Assembly (NCBI RefSeq): GCF_016097555.1 | Contig: NC_054701.1 | Location: forward strand, 32,470,008 to 32,534,007 | DNA from: Gigantopelta aegis | Lineage: Eukaryota > Mollusca > Gastropoda > Neomphalida > Peltospiridae | Reading direction: 5' to 3' | Length of the DNA: 64,000 bases | Part shown: positions 11,871 to 23,710 of the stretch, in pieces | Layout of the letters: each line of letters begins with the position of its first letter | Numbering within the stretch: the first letter of the stretch is position 1 | Program-made: the position numbers and the translations under genes | Notes under the pieces: model-generated | What the model saw: only the letters and a program-made list of their open reading frames with translations | The model's database searches: none | What the model was told of the DNA's origin: nothing

Positions 11871-13925
11871 GCAGAAAGCGATTTGTGATTGGTCACTAAT
11901 TTGTATAAATATATTATATTGTACAGCCGACCTCAGTGCTACAAAGTTGAATTATATATATTTAAACTCAGGTTAAAAATATTTGATTTGCCATCCTCGA
12001 ATTTCACAAAAAAGTTATAAAATATTTGAGAAAATTTATTACAAGATGCATGCATTTTTAAGTTCCCAATTTCATTCCCATTGGTTTCCCTTCATTTTGT
12101 GGTCACTGTAAAAGGTGTCTTGTCTGTTCATTACATAGTTTTCATAATGATTCACTTATAACATGAGTGTTGCCGGGAATGGGTGTACACATTCAATTTT
12201 CTTTTAACAACAAACTTATTTTAGCTTGATGCCCTGTGTAAACAAAGTTGTATTACTCATAGTATTCGGAAACAATGTTTATGTACAGTCATGCAGGTTT
12301 TTTTTTTATTTAATTAAAAAGAGTTAAAAAAAAATTCTAACTGCATTTTTCAGTTGGAACATCAGATAAGATGTTATGAATAATCAAGTATTAATAAGCA
12401 CAGAGTTCATAAATGTCTAGTCTTCGACATGACTACAATGTTTAGTATTTATGATTATATTCAGAACAGTATTTTTAACAAGCTGAATTGAAAGATGGCG
12501 ACTATAGTACTATTTCTTTTAAGGAGCACATGTTGGCTACTAAGTCTGGTTTGACATTTTATTATATGTTAGCTTTCTGACAAAGGGGTGGATATGGGGG
12601 TGGCTTTCTGACAAAGGGGTGGATGTGGGGGTGGCTTCGTAACAAAGGGGTGGGGGTGAGGGATATTTGTCCTATTACTGAGACCTGAGACATTTAATTT
12701 CTGGTAGCAATCTGATCAACTATTTCTGATGAACAGCCAAATGTCACCATTGCATTGTATTCTTACAGTAAATGGAGAACAAATATATTTTGCATCTCAA
12801 TTAGACAATAGTCTGCATATCTTTAACATGAAATAAAACACTTATATATTACAAAACGGCAAATGGGCTTCTGATGAATGAGAGAACTATTCAGAATTAA
12901 ATAAAACATGATTGGTAGTTTTGATCAAATACTGATTTGTCAAACTACAGTGAGATTTTAATACATGTACATACATTTATATCAGTTGTAAAAGAAAGGT
13001 GACTTCTAACAATTGATGCCAAATTTTGAAAACACTACTATTTAGTTAAGCTGGAATCTTGCATATATGTCCCTTTGTCAGAGAGGAGCTGATAATTTGT
13101 TTCTACATATACCTCGGTTGAACATCTATTTCTAGTTCTCTTTGGGTGAGGGTAAAACTGTTGGATGCAATATAAATAATTTGGTTAAAGATGATGTTTT
13201 ATTATTATTATTATTATTATTATGGTTAATGATACAGGATGTTTTAATTAAAATGCATTCCTGCTAAATAACATAAACATCTAACTGTTCTATACATAGG
13301 TGCATTGGTACTTGTTTCTCAGATTAATGTCTGTTCCACAATTGTTTTCTTTGTTATCCCAGATACAGCCTTTACACAAATGATTGTTCAATGATAACCA
13401 ATCAAAAAGCATTCTTACTAAGTTACACAAGAATATAAAGGAAACTGAAGAATGTAATAATGCATTTATTGGATCTCAGTAAATCTCATTCAGCATTATG
13501 CAGGGATTTTAACTGTCAAATATAAAGGAAATCACAAGCTCTTGCTGCTAAGCTAATTCACAAAATAGCATGTTTAATGTGCATTTATTATCAAGCATTT
13601 TATTGGTCTATATGTTTACAATGAAAATTTTCTAAATAGCCAATTATATTTTTTTGTGGTTTGGTATAAAATCTTTCTGATGTCTGTTGTTTGAATTAAG
13701 CATTTAGTTTAAAAATCTCATAACTCCCTGATTTCCAAAATCTGTATGATTAGATTCTTTAAAATGTTATGTCCATGGCTGATGGTGTGAACAAGACCAG
13801 CTATCCCAATATGAAATGGCTCACACAACATCTCACTGGCAATGTTTGTGCTTCATGTACGGTTTCATTTGTGCATCATCATCTTCAGTGATTGTATAAA
13901 ATAAAGAATGAAATACTTGACTTAA
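11871..13925 (+). other. PPP4R2: Probable PPP4R2 3' UTR
   Basis: About 2 kb of AT-rich sequence follows the stop. Polyadenylation signals (aataaa) lie near 13900 and 13942, and no ORF with homology is seen. It contains a three-copy GT-rich minisatellite and a short ATT run. The extent is inferred; earlier AATAAA-like sites could also be used. Confidence 0.45.
12565..12660. repeat. ~32-bp GT-rich minisatellite, about 3 copies
   Basis: The unit is read as ttctgacaaaggggtgga followed by a G-rich stretch. It is present about three times in tandem inside the putative 3' UTR of PPP4R2. Confidence 0.7.
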
Positions 13926-14589
13926 TGTTGTATTTTGTTTTAATAAAAATATGTTTATGTGTTGTAATTATTTGAAGGATTCATCCTGTCGAGTGTCATT
14001 ATAAAAATCTAAACTATTACATGTAACTTTTAACTGGGAAGAATTCTGAATGAAATAAGCATACAGTAGAAGTGAGAAGTGAAGTGAATGAGAGCGAGAC
14101 TGCTTCTGGTCACCCCAAATCTGAAGCTCCAGCCGGAATATGTATACACATGCTTCCCCTTTTCTCAGTTAGAACTACATGGGATTTTAACTAATATTTA
14201 GAGGTTTGTTTCCTCCCCATGTTATATTACCACTGGGGTACACGTGTTTTTCACTTCTTGTCATTAAAGTGAAGCATGCTGTTCATCGCTATCTAAACCG
14301 TACAGAACTAGATCAATGGTGAGGGAGGTCTCTAATGGCTTTGCTCCTCGCCAGTGCAAATCTTTAAAGGGGGGGTGGGGGTGTTAAAAAAAAAAACGTA
14401 GCTGATAACCAATATAGGATCTGTTATATACACTTTCCACAAACGGGATAATTAATACCATAGTGTGTTTATTATATACCTGTCGTCGAACACTGATTAG
14501 AACAACGAATATCTCAATTAGTATTCACCAAGGTTTGGGTGGGGATGATTATTGATCCTATGACCCGTGGCACCTCGGACGAACATAGC

Positions 14590-14851
14590 GTGTAATCAGT
14601 AGCTATCAGTGGTAAAGTGTTCGCCTGATGCTATTTTTCGTTCCAGGCAACTGATATATCAAAGGCCGTAGTTTGCGCTATCCTGTCTGTAAGATTGTGA
14701 ATATAAATGATCCCTTACTACTAAATGGAAAAATGTAACAGATTTCCTCTCTGGATAAGACTATACGTTAGAATTACCAAATGTTTGACATCCAGTAGCC
14801 GATGATTAATAAAACAATGTGCTCGAGTGGTGTCGTTAAACAAAACAAACC
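14590..14851 (+). repeat. tRNA-derived SINE, type-A tail, diverged
   Basis: agctatcagtggtaaagtgt head, shortened core, tail gtcgttaaacaaaacaaac. Confidence 0.8.
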
Positions 14852-15209
14852 TCAACACATAACGGGACTGTCCCCAGTTTACTTCCACTGTGAGACTAAC
14901 AGCCTTTTTGGCGACTGAAATTACATATTAAAGACATTTTTGGTTTTGTTTAGATTATCGGTGTATGTATAAACAAGGTGTGTGTTGACGTCCTAATGTT
15001 TGTAGCTACAAATATTACTAGTAGCCCAAATTAGATGTTAATCTCGTAATAATTTCGTACGAACGAAAAAATATTCATTATGAAGTAAAAACAATTACTT
15101 TTGCAACTTAAAACACGACCTAAAACACATTGGATATACAGGTACTAGTGATTGTATTGCCAAAATGTTCGTATAGTGAAATATTGCAATACAGAAAACA
15201 GTAACACAC

Positions 15210-15340
15210 TGGCGTAGGAAGCGGTGGGAGAGGGGGGCATGTGCCCCCACACTTTTCAGATGTTTTGCTTTATATTTGCTTTATAATTGCTTTATAATAG
15301 TGTAAAAGTGTGCCCCCCTTTTTGCACCTTTCCTACGCCA
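15210..15340. mobile_element. Short foldback MITE (TGGCGTAGGA ends)
   Basis: TGGCGTAGGA at 15210-15219 is exactly inverted at 15331-15340. The subterminal G-rich and C-rich stretches also pair. A half copy with the same end lies near 9945-9972. Confidence 0.65.
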
Positions 15341-15441
15341 CTTAACTGAATTGCGATGGTATCACAATATACTGCGAAGACCAATTCTCAAACATGTTAA
15401 ATTTTAAAGTGCTCTAATTTCATGTACATTTTGTATAAATA

Positions 15442-16909
15442 TACTCTTCAAAAGAAGAAACGCAAAACCACATTGTCGTAACATTTGGAGAATTGATTTA
15501 ATTATTGAATGGTGAGTCCGATAATTACCAAATGTTGCAGGATTGTTCACAATTCACTCTAGTCCATTGTGAGTAAGTGATAGGACACACCACCAAGGTC
15601 AAGGTCATCTGGAGTCAATACCGGGTGTGGCCTCCGAGTGTGTTGACAACTGCCTGGCACCGCCTGCCCATTGAAGCAACCAGAGTACGGATGACGTCCC
15701 GGGGGATGGTGGCCCACTCGGCCTGCAAGGCTGCTGCCAGCTCGGGCAGGGTCTGGGGCTGTGGTTGTCGCTGTGGGAGGCGTCGGTCCAACTCGGACCA
15801 TAGATGCTCAATTGGGTTCAAATCCGGTGATATCGATGGCCAAGGAAAGACATTAATGTTGTTGTTCTGTAGGAAAGCCGTTGTGAGACGTGCTGTGTTG
15901 GAACACTGCGTTGGCGTTGGCCATAACTGGAACGATGTGTGGCCGGAGGATCTGGTCAATGTAGCCCTGTGCATTCAGGTTGCCCTGCACGTGGACCAGG
16001 TCAGTTCTGCCAGTGTGTGAGATGGCTGCCCACACCATGACACTACCCCCGCCGAATCTGTCCACTTCCTGCACGCAGTTTGCCGCAAACGTTCACCACG
16101 ACGCCTATACACGCGACATCTTCCATCATGACGTCGGAGCAGAAATCGGGACTCGTCACTGAACCACACCTGTCTCCATCGCAGTTGAGGCCATTGTCGA
16201 TGAATCTGGCACCACTGCAGTCGGAGTCGACGGTGTTGTGGTGTTAAGATGACACCTCGAACTGGATGTCTGGCACGAATTCCTACCTCACGTAGGCGGT
16301 TCCGTACGGTCTGGTCGGATATCCTGCGCAAACCTGGTATTGCTGCGGCTGTGGAGGTGGCAGTAGTCAATCGTTCCCGAAGGTGGCGTACCCGGATGTA
16401 GCGGTCCTGCCCGGGAGTAGTGACCCGTGGTCGACCGGATCTAGGGAGGTCACGTGTTGATCCATGTTGCTGGTAACGGTCCCACAGTCTGGAGATGGTG
16501 CTTGGGGACACATGGAATGCCCTGGCAACGGCCGTTCTGGATTCGCCTGCGTCTAGTCGGCCGATGGCATTGTTTCTCTGCGGTTCACTGAGACGTGGCA
16601 TGTCCTGGATTGTCAACTGTCGGCCAGATACAGAGGCCAGGCAAGCGAACACCCTGCACTTTTATACTGTCGGTGTTCATGTTGCACGTGCAGACAACGC
16701 ACGTGCAGTGGTGACATGGTTTGCACGTGGCTGCGTTTTTGCGAATATTCACATTTTGGAACTTTATTGTACAGTAGCTGCGTTTTATCGCATGTAACCG
16801 TGGGAATGTGTTTGGGACATGCAATGACCTTATATTCACAAAGCATGAACCGGTAGGAAACATAAACTCGGAGTTATAACCCTTTTGCGTTTCTTTTTTT
16901 GAAGAGTAT
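15442..16909 (-). mobile_element. Tc1/mariner-like transposon, decayed
   Basis: Terminal inverted repeats TACTCTTCAAAAGAAG (left) and its near-complement (right, with a T run) continue into a shared gaaacgcaaaa motif. TA lies at each border. The size (about 1.47 kb) and encoded DD34E-type transposase fit Tc1/mariner. Confidence 0.88.
15615..16601 (-). pseudogene. Tc1-like transposase pseudogene
   Basis: The start is chosen at MPRLSEPQRNNAIGRLDAGE (complement of 16599-16601), a usual Tc1 N-terminus. Helix-turn-helix: ARAFHVSPSTISRLWDRY, then the linker SGRPRVTT. Catalytic domain: WFSDESRF holds the first Asp; HLWSELDRRL holds the third acidic residue (Glu). A one-base loss in a T run near 16095 shifts the frame after GERL, where the family continues into VQEVDRFGGGSVMVW. 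A deletion of about 22 bases near 15888 removes the second catalytic Asp region (FQxDNARPHT) and shifts the frame again. Non-functional copy; the sequence is GC-richer than its surroundings. Confidence 0.88.
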
Positions 16910-17495
16910 ATAATCAAGATTCGTTCCGGACAAGGGAAGCTATTGGGTTTTTTCTTTTTTTGTTTTAAAATATAATACGTGTGCACTAAAACACGTACAA
17001 AATATATGACTGTTACAAGAAATAGTTTTTTTCTCTGTTAGATATCATTTTATGTCTACTAACCATCAATGTAAATGACACTGAACATTTGTTAAAAGAC
17101 CACAACACATTCAGACGTGTTAAATCCACGATAACCTATCTCAAAAATGAAACCAGTGTATGTTTACGTCTTAATCGTACAGATTACAAAATGGATTTGT
17201 TCTGTTTGTCTTAAACACCTTTTACATAATTACCTTTCCAGGACATAAATCTTCTGTGATTAGCATTAATAAAATTGTTACCAAACGAATACTGGTGGTG
17301 TGGAACACGCTGCTATGGTAACCTTTACAACAAAGTAATCCTCCTTTTATTAATTAAATTGTGACAGAATTACAAATGGCAGCAATTTCTTCACACATTT
17401 TGCTTTTGACAACAAGGTACATAATTCCTGTAAACGGATACAAACACAGGTAATACATGTACTCACGAATAATTTATTACACTGCGATGGAAGGG

Positions 17496-17879
17496 AAGGA
17501 AGGAAATGTTTTATTTAACAAGACACTCAGCACATTTTATTTACTGTTATATGGAAGAAGGAAATGTTTTATTTAACGACACATTCAACACATTTTATTT
17601 ACGGTTATATGGCGTCAGACATATGGTTAAGGACCACACAGATATTGAGAGAGGAAACCCGGTGTCGCCGCTTCATGGGCTACTCTTTTCGATTAGCAGC
17701 AAGGGATCTTTTATATGCACCATCCCACAGACAGGGTAGTACATACCACGGCCTTTGATATACCAGTCGTGGTACACTGGCTGAAACGAGAAATAGCCCA
17801 ATGGGCCCACCGACGGGGATCGATCCTAGACCGTCTGCGCACCGAGCGAGCGCATTACCACTGGGCTACGTCCCGCCCC
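17496..17879 (-). repeat. SINE, type-B, with a partial duplicate of its tail
   Basis: Near-complete minus-strand copy at 17556-17879 (from aatgttttatttaacgac to the cgtcccgccc head). A second tail fragment at 17496-17550 abuts it. Confidence 0.88.
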
Positions 17880-18115
17880 TTTACTGTTATATGGCGTCAG
17901 ACATATATATATGGTTAAGGACCACACAGATATTGAGAGAGGAAACCCGCTGTCGCCACTTCATGGGCTACTCTTTTCGATTAGCAGCAAAGGATCTTCT
18001 ATATGCACCATCCCACAGACAACATAGTACATACCACGGCCTTTATCACACCAGTTGTGGAGCACTGGCTGGAACGAGAAATAGTTCAATGGGTCCACCG
18101 ACGGGGATTGATCCT
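17880..18115 (-). repeat. Partial SINE, type-B
   Basis: A second minus copy joined directly to the previous one, lacking the tRNA head and outer tail; contains gacggggattgatcct. Confidence 0.82.
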
Positions 18116-18321
18116 CTATGGAAAGGATACATCTGTGGAATATTTGCATAAGTTCTTGCGTCTTTTGAGAGGTTAAGTGTCATATAGCTATTTCAATTTA
18201 GCGAAAAATACTTGTGTCAATTATTACAATTAAAGTTACTCAATAATTTAACAAAATACATGTTTGAATACTTAGTGTGGAGCCTTGGATACGTTTAATG
18301 TATTGTTTGTGAAAACGTCAG

Positions 18322-18409
18322 TGGATGAACGAATGAATGACTTGTTTAATGATACCCATCACAAAAATACACATCGATTATTGAGGTCTAACAAAACAGT
18401 TAAAACATG
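18322..18409 (-). repeat. Type-C tail SINE fragment
   Basis: gaacgaatgaatgacttgtt then taatgatacccatcac: inverse of the (ATTC)n-ending tail seen at 38985-39050. Confidence 0.5.
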
Positions 18410-18614
18410 AAACATTTTCAGATATGGACCCAAGTCAGCAGCGCGCCATTGTGACCAGGGAGGATCTACAAATGTCCCCCACCCCCTTTTAGTGGAGCGG
18501 CTAAAAAAATAAATTGTGCACTTTTGGTTTTAAAAAGCATGAAACTTGGCATGTTAACCCCATGTATATATCTTTACCATTACAAACATTTTCAGATATG
18601 GACCCAAGTCAGCA
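18410..18614 (+). repeat. 31-bp exact direct repeat with acceptor-plus-ATG look
   Basis: The same 31 bases occur at 18410-18440 and 18584-18614. Each contains ttttcag followed by atatggacccaagtcagca. The second copy opens a 43-codon frame (MDPSQQESLTTYILERARGH...) without recognised homology. The gap between copies is unrelated. Confidence 0.6.
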
Positions 18615-19000
18615 AGAGTCCCTGACAACATATATACTGGAGAGGGCTAGAGGACACAGTGATACCAATATAGGCACTTTTTCGAGACTTTCAAATTTGT
18701 CATCCTTGTCTCGATCGGCGTGGAATTAACATTTAAAAACAATTATTATTAAACCCAGACATATAATATACATTTGGGGCTAATGTCAGACATTAGAAGT
18801 ATTTAATTATGTAATGTCATCTATAAGCGTACGGTACATGGGGCGGGAGAAGGGCGTCAACTGCACCCAGAGCTGGAGCAACTCCTCAAATTCGGGCAAA
18901 AAAGATATAGATATTTGCCTGAAACCTTTTCACGAATGTATTTCCATCATTTTACTCACAATATCGTAATCCATGTAAAAATGCGTAGTGATTCGTTTGC

Positions 19001-19247
19001 GTGGCGGGGCGTAGCCCATTGGTAAAGCTTTCGCTTGATGCACGGTCTGTCTAGGATCGATCCCCGTCAGTGGACCCATTGGTGTAACAAAGACCGTGAT
19101 ATGTACTATCCTGTCTGTGAGATGGTGCATATAAAAGAACCATTGCTGCTAATCGAAAAGAGTAGCCCATGAAGTGGCGACAGCGGGTTTCCTCTCAATA
19201 TCTGCGAGGTTCTTAACCATATGTGGTAATGCTAATATAAATAAATG
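19001..19247 (+). repeat. tRNA-derived SINE, type-B, truncated tail
   Basis: ggcggggcgtagcccattgg head and aggatcgatccccgtc B-box region; part of the core is missing after gacccattgg. Confidence 0.82.
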
Positions 19248-19573
19248 TTATCCAGATTCGGGCATTTTTGTTTAATTCGGGCAAAAATCGGTCTCTCCCC
19301 TCTCCTCCCACCCAAGTTGGCAACCCGTACCCCAAAATGTCATTTATATAGTGTAAAGCCCATTTGTCATAAGCACCCCCACTCTCCAGTAGAGCCTATA
19401 TATAACAGATCATCACCATTTGTTGTCTTCTTCCATGTAGGCCTATAATAAATTACATGCATATTCGTATACATATAAGACATATCTTATTCAGATCTAC
19501 AGCAGTTACAAATAATATTTTAAAAGTAATTTAAAACAAATTATTATTTAGTTTGAAGCTCTGTATTTTTACA

Positions 19574-19860
19574 GTGGGCGGGACGTAGCCAAGTGGTAAA
19601 ACGCTCGCATGATGTGCAGTCGGTTTAAGATCGACCTCCGTCGGTGGGCCCATTGGGTTATTTCTTGTTCCAGCCAGGGCACCACGAATGGTATATCATA
19701 TGCCGTGGTATGTGCTATCCTGTCAGTGGGATGATGCATAATAAAATGTACCTTAATTTTGCTACTAATGGGAAAATGTCCAATTACTAAATGTTTTACA
19801 TCCAACAGCCGATGATTAATAAACCAATGTGCTCTAATGGTGTCGTTAAACAAAACAAAA
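19574..19860 (+). repeat. tRNA-derived SINE, type-A tail
   Basis: gggcgggacgtagccaagtg head; tail tgtcgttaaacaaaacaaaa. It ends about 190 bases upstream of the IAP start codon. Confidence 0.85.
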
Positions 19861-20053
19861 GTGAATGCCACTTTAATGGAACAACATTGTTATCTCCCTT
19901 GTAATGTTCACCACCGGAAATACGTTTAATCAACAAAAAGCAACATGGCGTTTGATGGAAATTTTATTTAGGTCATTTTTAAAAATCTGTTTAAATTCTT
20001 AGTTTATCAATAAAGAATATTTTTAGACATACATTTTCAACGAGTAATCGATC

Positions 20054-20992
20054 ATGGCAGATGACCAGCCAACTGACATGTCTAGCGAATACGCCAGACT
20101 CGCATCATTTGGAGGAAACACCATGGATGTAGCCGCTGTCATGTCAACATCAACATCACCGGGATGCTGGAACCTGAGATATAATTCACCAATGAAGTGT
20201 GCTAAAGCTGATTTCTACTGCGTTCCTGGCTCAAACGGTGATGTATTGTCTTGTTTTGCATGTTCGGCAGAGTGGATGAATCCACAAGGAGAATCTCCGT
20301 TGGCCGTACACCGAGTCCTTAGTAAGGACCTTAGTCCAAACTGCCCGTATCTGAAAAGTGCCACACCATTTTCGACTGCATCTCCTCTGATTTTCCCAAA
20401 AAGTCATATTAATAATGCCAGAAGATGCTTGTTTCCACTGGATAATGAAAACATGAACTTTACCACAGAAAATAATAATTATATATATATAAGTTCCAGG
20501 ACCATCAACAAGTAAAAAACAATCAAACTTTTACCCCACTTGGTGGATCAGATTTTTTGTTTGAAAGCAGGAGATTCCTGACATTTGACAATCTGACATT
20601 TGACAATCTGACAAATGAAAACATGCTGAAAGCATCTGAATGGGCAGCAAGTGGATTTATTTTCCAACAAAGCAATATGGTGCAGTGTGTTTTCTGTGGA
20701 CTAACGTTACTATTTACAACCGAGTTGTCTACCTGTAAGTTACAGCATGAACAAGAAGCAGCACATTGTCCACTTGTGATGAAACATGATGTGGGGAACA
20801 TCACAATACAAATGGAAAATGCTGTCAACTGGATGAAAGAAACAAAACAGCTGTCTTCGGTGGAGATGTCACTTGTGTTTGTTCATCCACAGTTCGAAGA
20901 CATTAATAAACGACGAGATACATTCCGAGAGTGGCCGTCTCAAATGTATCAGAAACCTTAAGAACTTTGTGAAGCAGGCTTTTACTACACAG
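20054..20992 (+). pseudogene. IAP exon 1: BIR1, BIR2 and start of BIR3
   Basis: One long exon in two frames. The first ends at 20515; the second is open from 20479 and overlaps it across the AT repeat. The overlap position and the 2-base unit suggest a dinucleotide length change. After the stop at 20959 the frame continues ELCEAGFYYTG to donor gtagac at 20993. BIR2 has a 15-bp internal duplication (acatttgacaatctg twice). Confidence 0.82.
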
Positions 20993-21402
20993 GTAGACTT
21001 ATCACATTATGTTATTTAGATGCATTAAAAATAATTTAAAGGTATTTATGTACCTTTATTAGTTTAATATTTGGTAGATTCTTTGATAGCTGGGTACGGT
21101 ATACATGTATATATGTACATAACAGTGTACACATACAATGGTAAATAAAAAAACACAAGCGGTTTGCAAATACAATGTATATACTTTTCCACTTGCATTC
21201 ACCTGGTATTTGTTTTAGTGAAATCTTTTGATTAATATACAATGTAGGTTGTAGTGGGCCAGTCGTATGATGTCGAGGTATTATATACAACATGTTACTG
21301 TACGTCCCATTTTAAGTTCTATTTGGATGTAACACTTTGATATGAACCAAGAATGGCAAGATATTTTTAACCATATGGGTAATATGTAATTTCTACATGC
21401 TT

Positions 21403-21900
21403 GGTGAGCGGTCTGTTTGAGATTGTTCTTTGTCAGTGGACCTATTGCAGGCCTTCGGATCTCACGGAAACAAACATGCCTTCAGATTTCACGGAAATGA
21501 TTGTTTCCGGTACCGTGTCAATAGCATGTTGGTAAAATCATAGAACCGAAATTTCGCTTCCCATGATTATTAATAATTGAGTACAACTATTCAACGGAAC
21601 CTAAAAACTATTTCTGATAGCTTTCCATGATCACAAGTCGTGGAACCGAAAAAGTGTTTCCCATGACATTTTAATATGTAGCCTGCCATTGAGCTATTTC
21701 TTATTCCAATCAGTGCACAACAACTGGTATATCAAAGGTCATGGTATCCTATCATATAAAATATCCCTTGCCACTCATAGACAAATGTAGCAGGTTTCCT
21801 CTAAGAATATGTGTAAAAATTACCCAATGTTTGACATCCAATAGCCGATGATTAATAACTCAATGTGCTCTATGGTGTCGTTAAACAAAACAAACTTTAA
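21403..21900 (+). repeat. SINE, type-A, interrupted by a MITE
   Basis: Head gagcggtctgtttgag, broken at gacctattg by 21448-21685, resuming ccattgagctatttc to gtcgttaaacaaaacaaact. Confidence 0.8.
21448..21685. mobile_element. MITE (CAGGC termini) nested in a SINE
   Basis: It starts caggccttcgg and ends atgtagcctg, so the termini begin CAGGC on both strands, as in many hAT-like elements. It splits the SINE at the gacccattgg|gctatttc point, leaving cctattg and ccattg on either side. A diverged relative lies at 22253-22370. Confidence 0.6.
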
Positions 21901-22068
21901 CATGCAACGTTACTTGTGTATTTAGGGAAGTGTCATCTGAAGCTGGGTTTTTTTGTTTTTTTTTTTACTATAAACTGCTTTTGAATAATGATCATGTACA
22001 ATACATTTAGTTCAACTGATATATATGTATTATAAAATAAAATACTGCATGTATATCTTATATTTCAG

Positions 22069-22229
22069 GCTGTGCTGACAAGGTTGTTTGCTTTTGCTGT
22101 GGGCTGGGTTTGAAGAGTTGGAGAGATCAGGCTGACCCGTGGATACAACATGCCAGGTTGTCTCCACAGTGCAGGTACCTGAAAGAAATCAGAGGAAACA
22201 ACTTTCTACGAGATGCACAACAAGCAGAG
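22069..22229 (+). pseudogene. IAP exon 2: BIR3 zinc-binding core
   Basis: Acceptor tatatttcag, donor gtatgt. Joined at g|gc to the previous exon it reads GFYYTGCADKVVCFCCGLGL and continues KSWRDQADPWIQHARLSPQC, a textbook BIR motif with C-x2-C-x16-H-x6-C. This exon itself is intact. Confidence 0.92.
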
Positions 22230-22584
22230 GTATGTTTATGACTGGGTTTTGTAGGCCTCCACATTTCGTAGAAATAATTGTTTCAGGTAGCCTGTTGGTA
22301 GCTGGACAGTAGGGAACTGAAACACCTGTTATCCTTTACCATGATTATAGTAAAAGTTTTCTAAAACTAATTGTATGTACATGTACAGGTCTGTATCTTT
22401 ATAAGGCTAGGTAAAATGTAGTTAGGTACAGGTGTGTACAATCCAGAAATGAACAACAGTCAGCAAGTAAAATTTATGAAAAATAAAGCTAGTAACTTGT
22501 ATTACAGTCACCATCTGCAGTCCAAACTGGCATGAATTGGAGCATGGCAACAATTACCAGACATAGATTTTTAGAATATAGTGC

Positions 22585-23470
22585 GAACCACATTGTTAAC
22601 AACTAGAATAAATTACTCTCCTGACATTAGGTACTGTTAGATTTCCCCCACATTAAATTTGTTGTCTTGGAAAGTATTCCATAAAAAAGCGAAATGGCAT
22701 TCGGCTAAAAATTACATGCTTTTTGTTCCAAAGTCTGAACCAAAATGTTAACAACTATGATAAATTGCTCTCTTACCTTTATTTTTTGTTAGATGTTACC
22801 CACATTTTATCCAGACAGAAATCTTGAAAAAACCATTACAATGACACAGATTCCACATACTAGATGATAACTATGTCACCTATATTGACTTCGCTGGGAT
22901 TGCATTTTGCCTTTTTATAGAATACTCTTCAAGAGGGGTGAAAGGATAAGACTTAATCTAACAATGTCATAACATGTTATGATATAAAAGCAAACGTGAT
23001 GACGTCATATATATTTTTTTTGATACATTGGTTTTATAGTAATTACGTCACATACTTTGGAGGCCTTCACCCCTCTAGAAGAGTATTCCGTAAAAAAGCA
23101 AAATGGCAGACGGCAGAAAACTGCATGTATTTTGCCATATGCGACCTCAGCGAAGTTACAGTCTAATAATATTTGGAATCTGCGTCACTGTAATGGTATT
23201 TGCACAAATTGTGTCTGGAAACAATTTGGGGAAAATGTAACAGTAATTGAAGGTAGGAGAGTAATTTATCGTAGTTGTTAACAATTTGGTTTGGACTTTA
23301 GGAGATCTCAGTGAAGTTGATATATATGTAGGTGACAATCTAGTATATGGAATTTGTGTCATTGTAATCTTTTTATCACAATTTCTCTCTGAACAAAATG
23401 TGAGGAAAGTCTACTTGGTAATTAAAGGAAGGAGAGTCATTTATTGTAGTTGTTATTAATGTGGTTTCAG
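22585..23470. mobile_element. Long-inverted-repeat element (~0.9 kb) in IAP intron
   Basis: gaaccacattgttaacaact at 22585 and the complement of agttgttattaatgtggttt near 23450-23468 are terminal inverted repeats. The two ~400-bp arms match throughout in opposite orientation and each carries a partial internal duplication of the unit. The centre holds tgacgtca and a related tacgtca. No ORF. Confidence 0.7.
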
Positions 23471-23710
23471 ACTTTAATTATCAAACGACAGATATATACC
23501 TACATGTAGTAGACAACAACAGAACTTTAATTAAATTATTTCCTTAAGTTGTGATATTTTTATCCCTTTCCTTTCAGGTCGAAACTGATTTTAAGCTTTC
23601 TGCTTAGTATCTCATAAATATAATGTACATGTACTTACAAATTACTGTGCTTTACTTTTTGTATGTAAATTTAATGTACATTTGATATTTTTTCCATTAT
23701 GTTTTATCAG

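Larger units (their letters stand above)
11890..15205. other. PPP4R2 3' flank
   Basis: Putative UTR to about 13925; beyond it only a SINE (14590-14851) and AT-rich sequence. No gene seen. Confidence 0.4.

Noticed and set aside
11252-11896. 214-residue minus-strand frame opposite the last PPP4R2 exon
   Set aside because: Antisense shadow of a real exon; composition mirrors the Ser/Asp-rich sense strand.
23578-23610. Alternative IAP exon VETDFKLSA-stop
   Set aside because: Good acceptor but immediate stop and no donor; the nearby 23711 exon fits better. Possibly a decayed duplicate.
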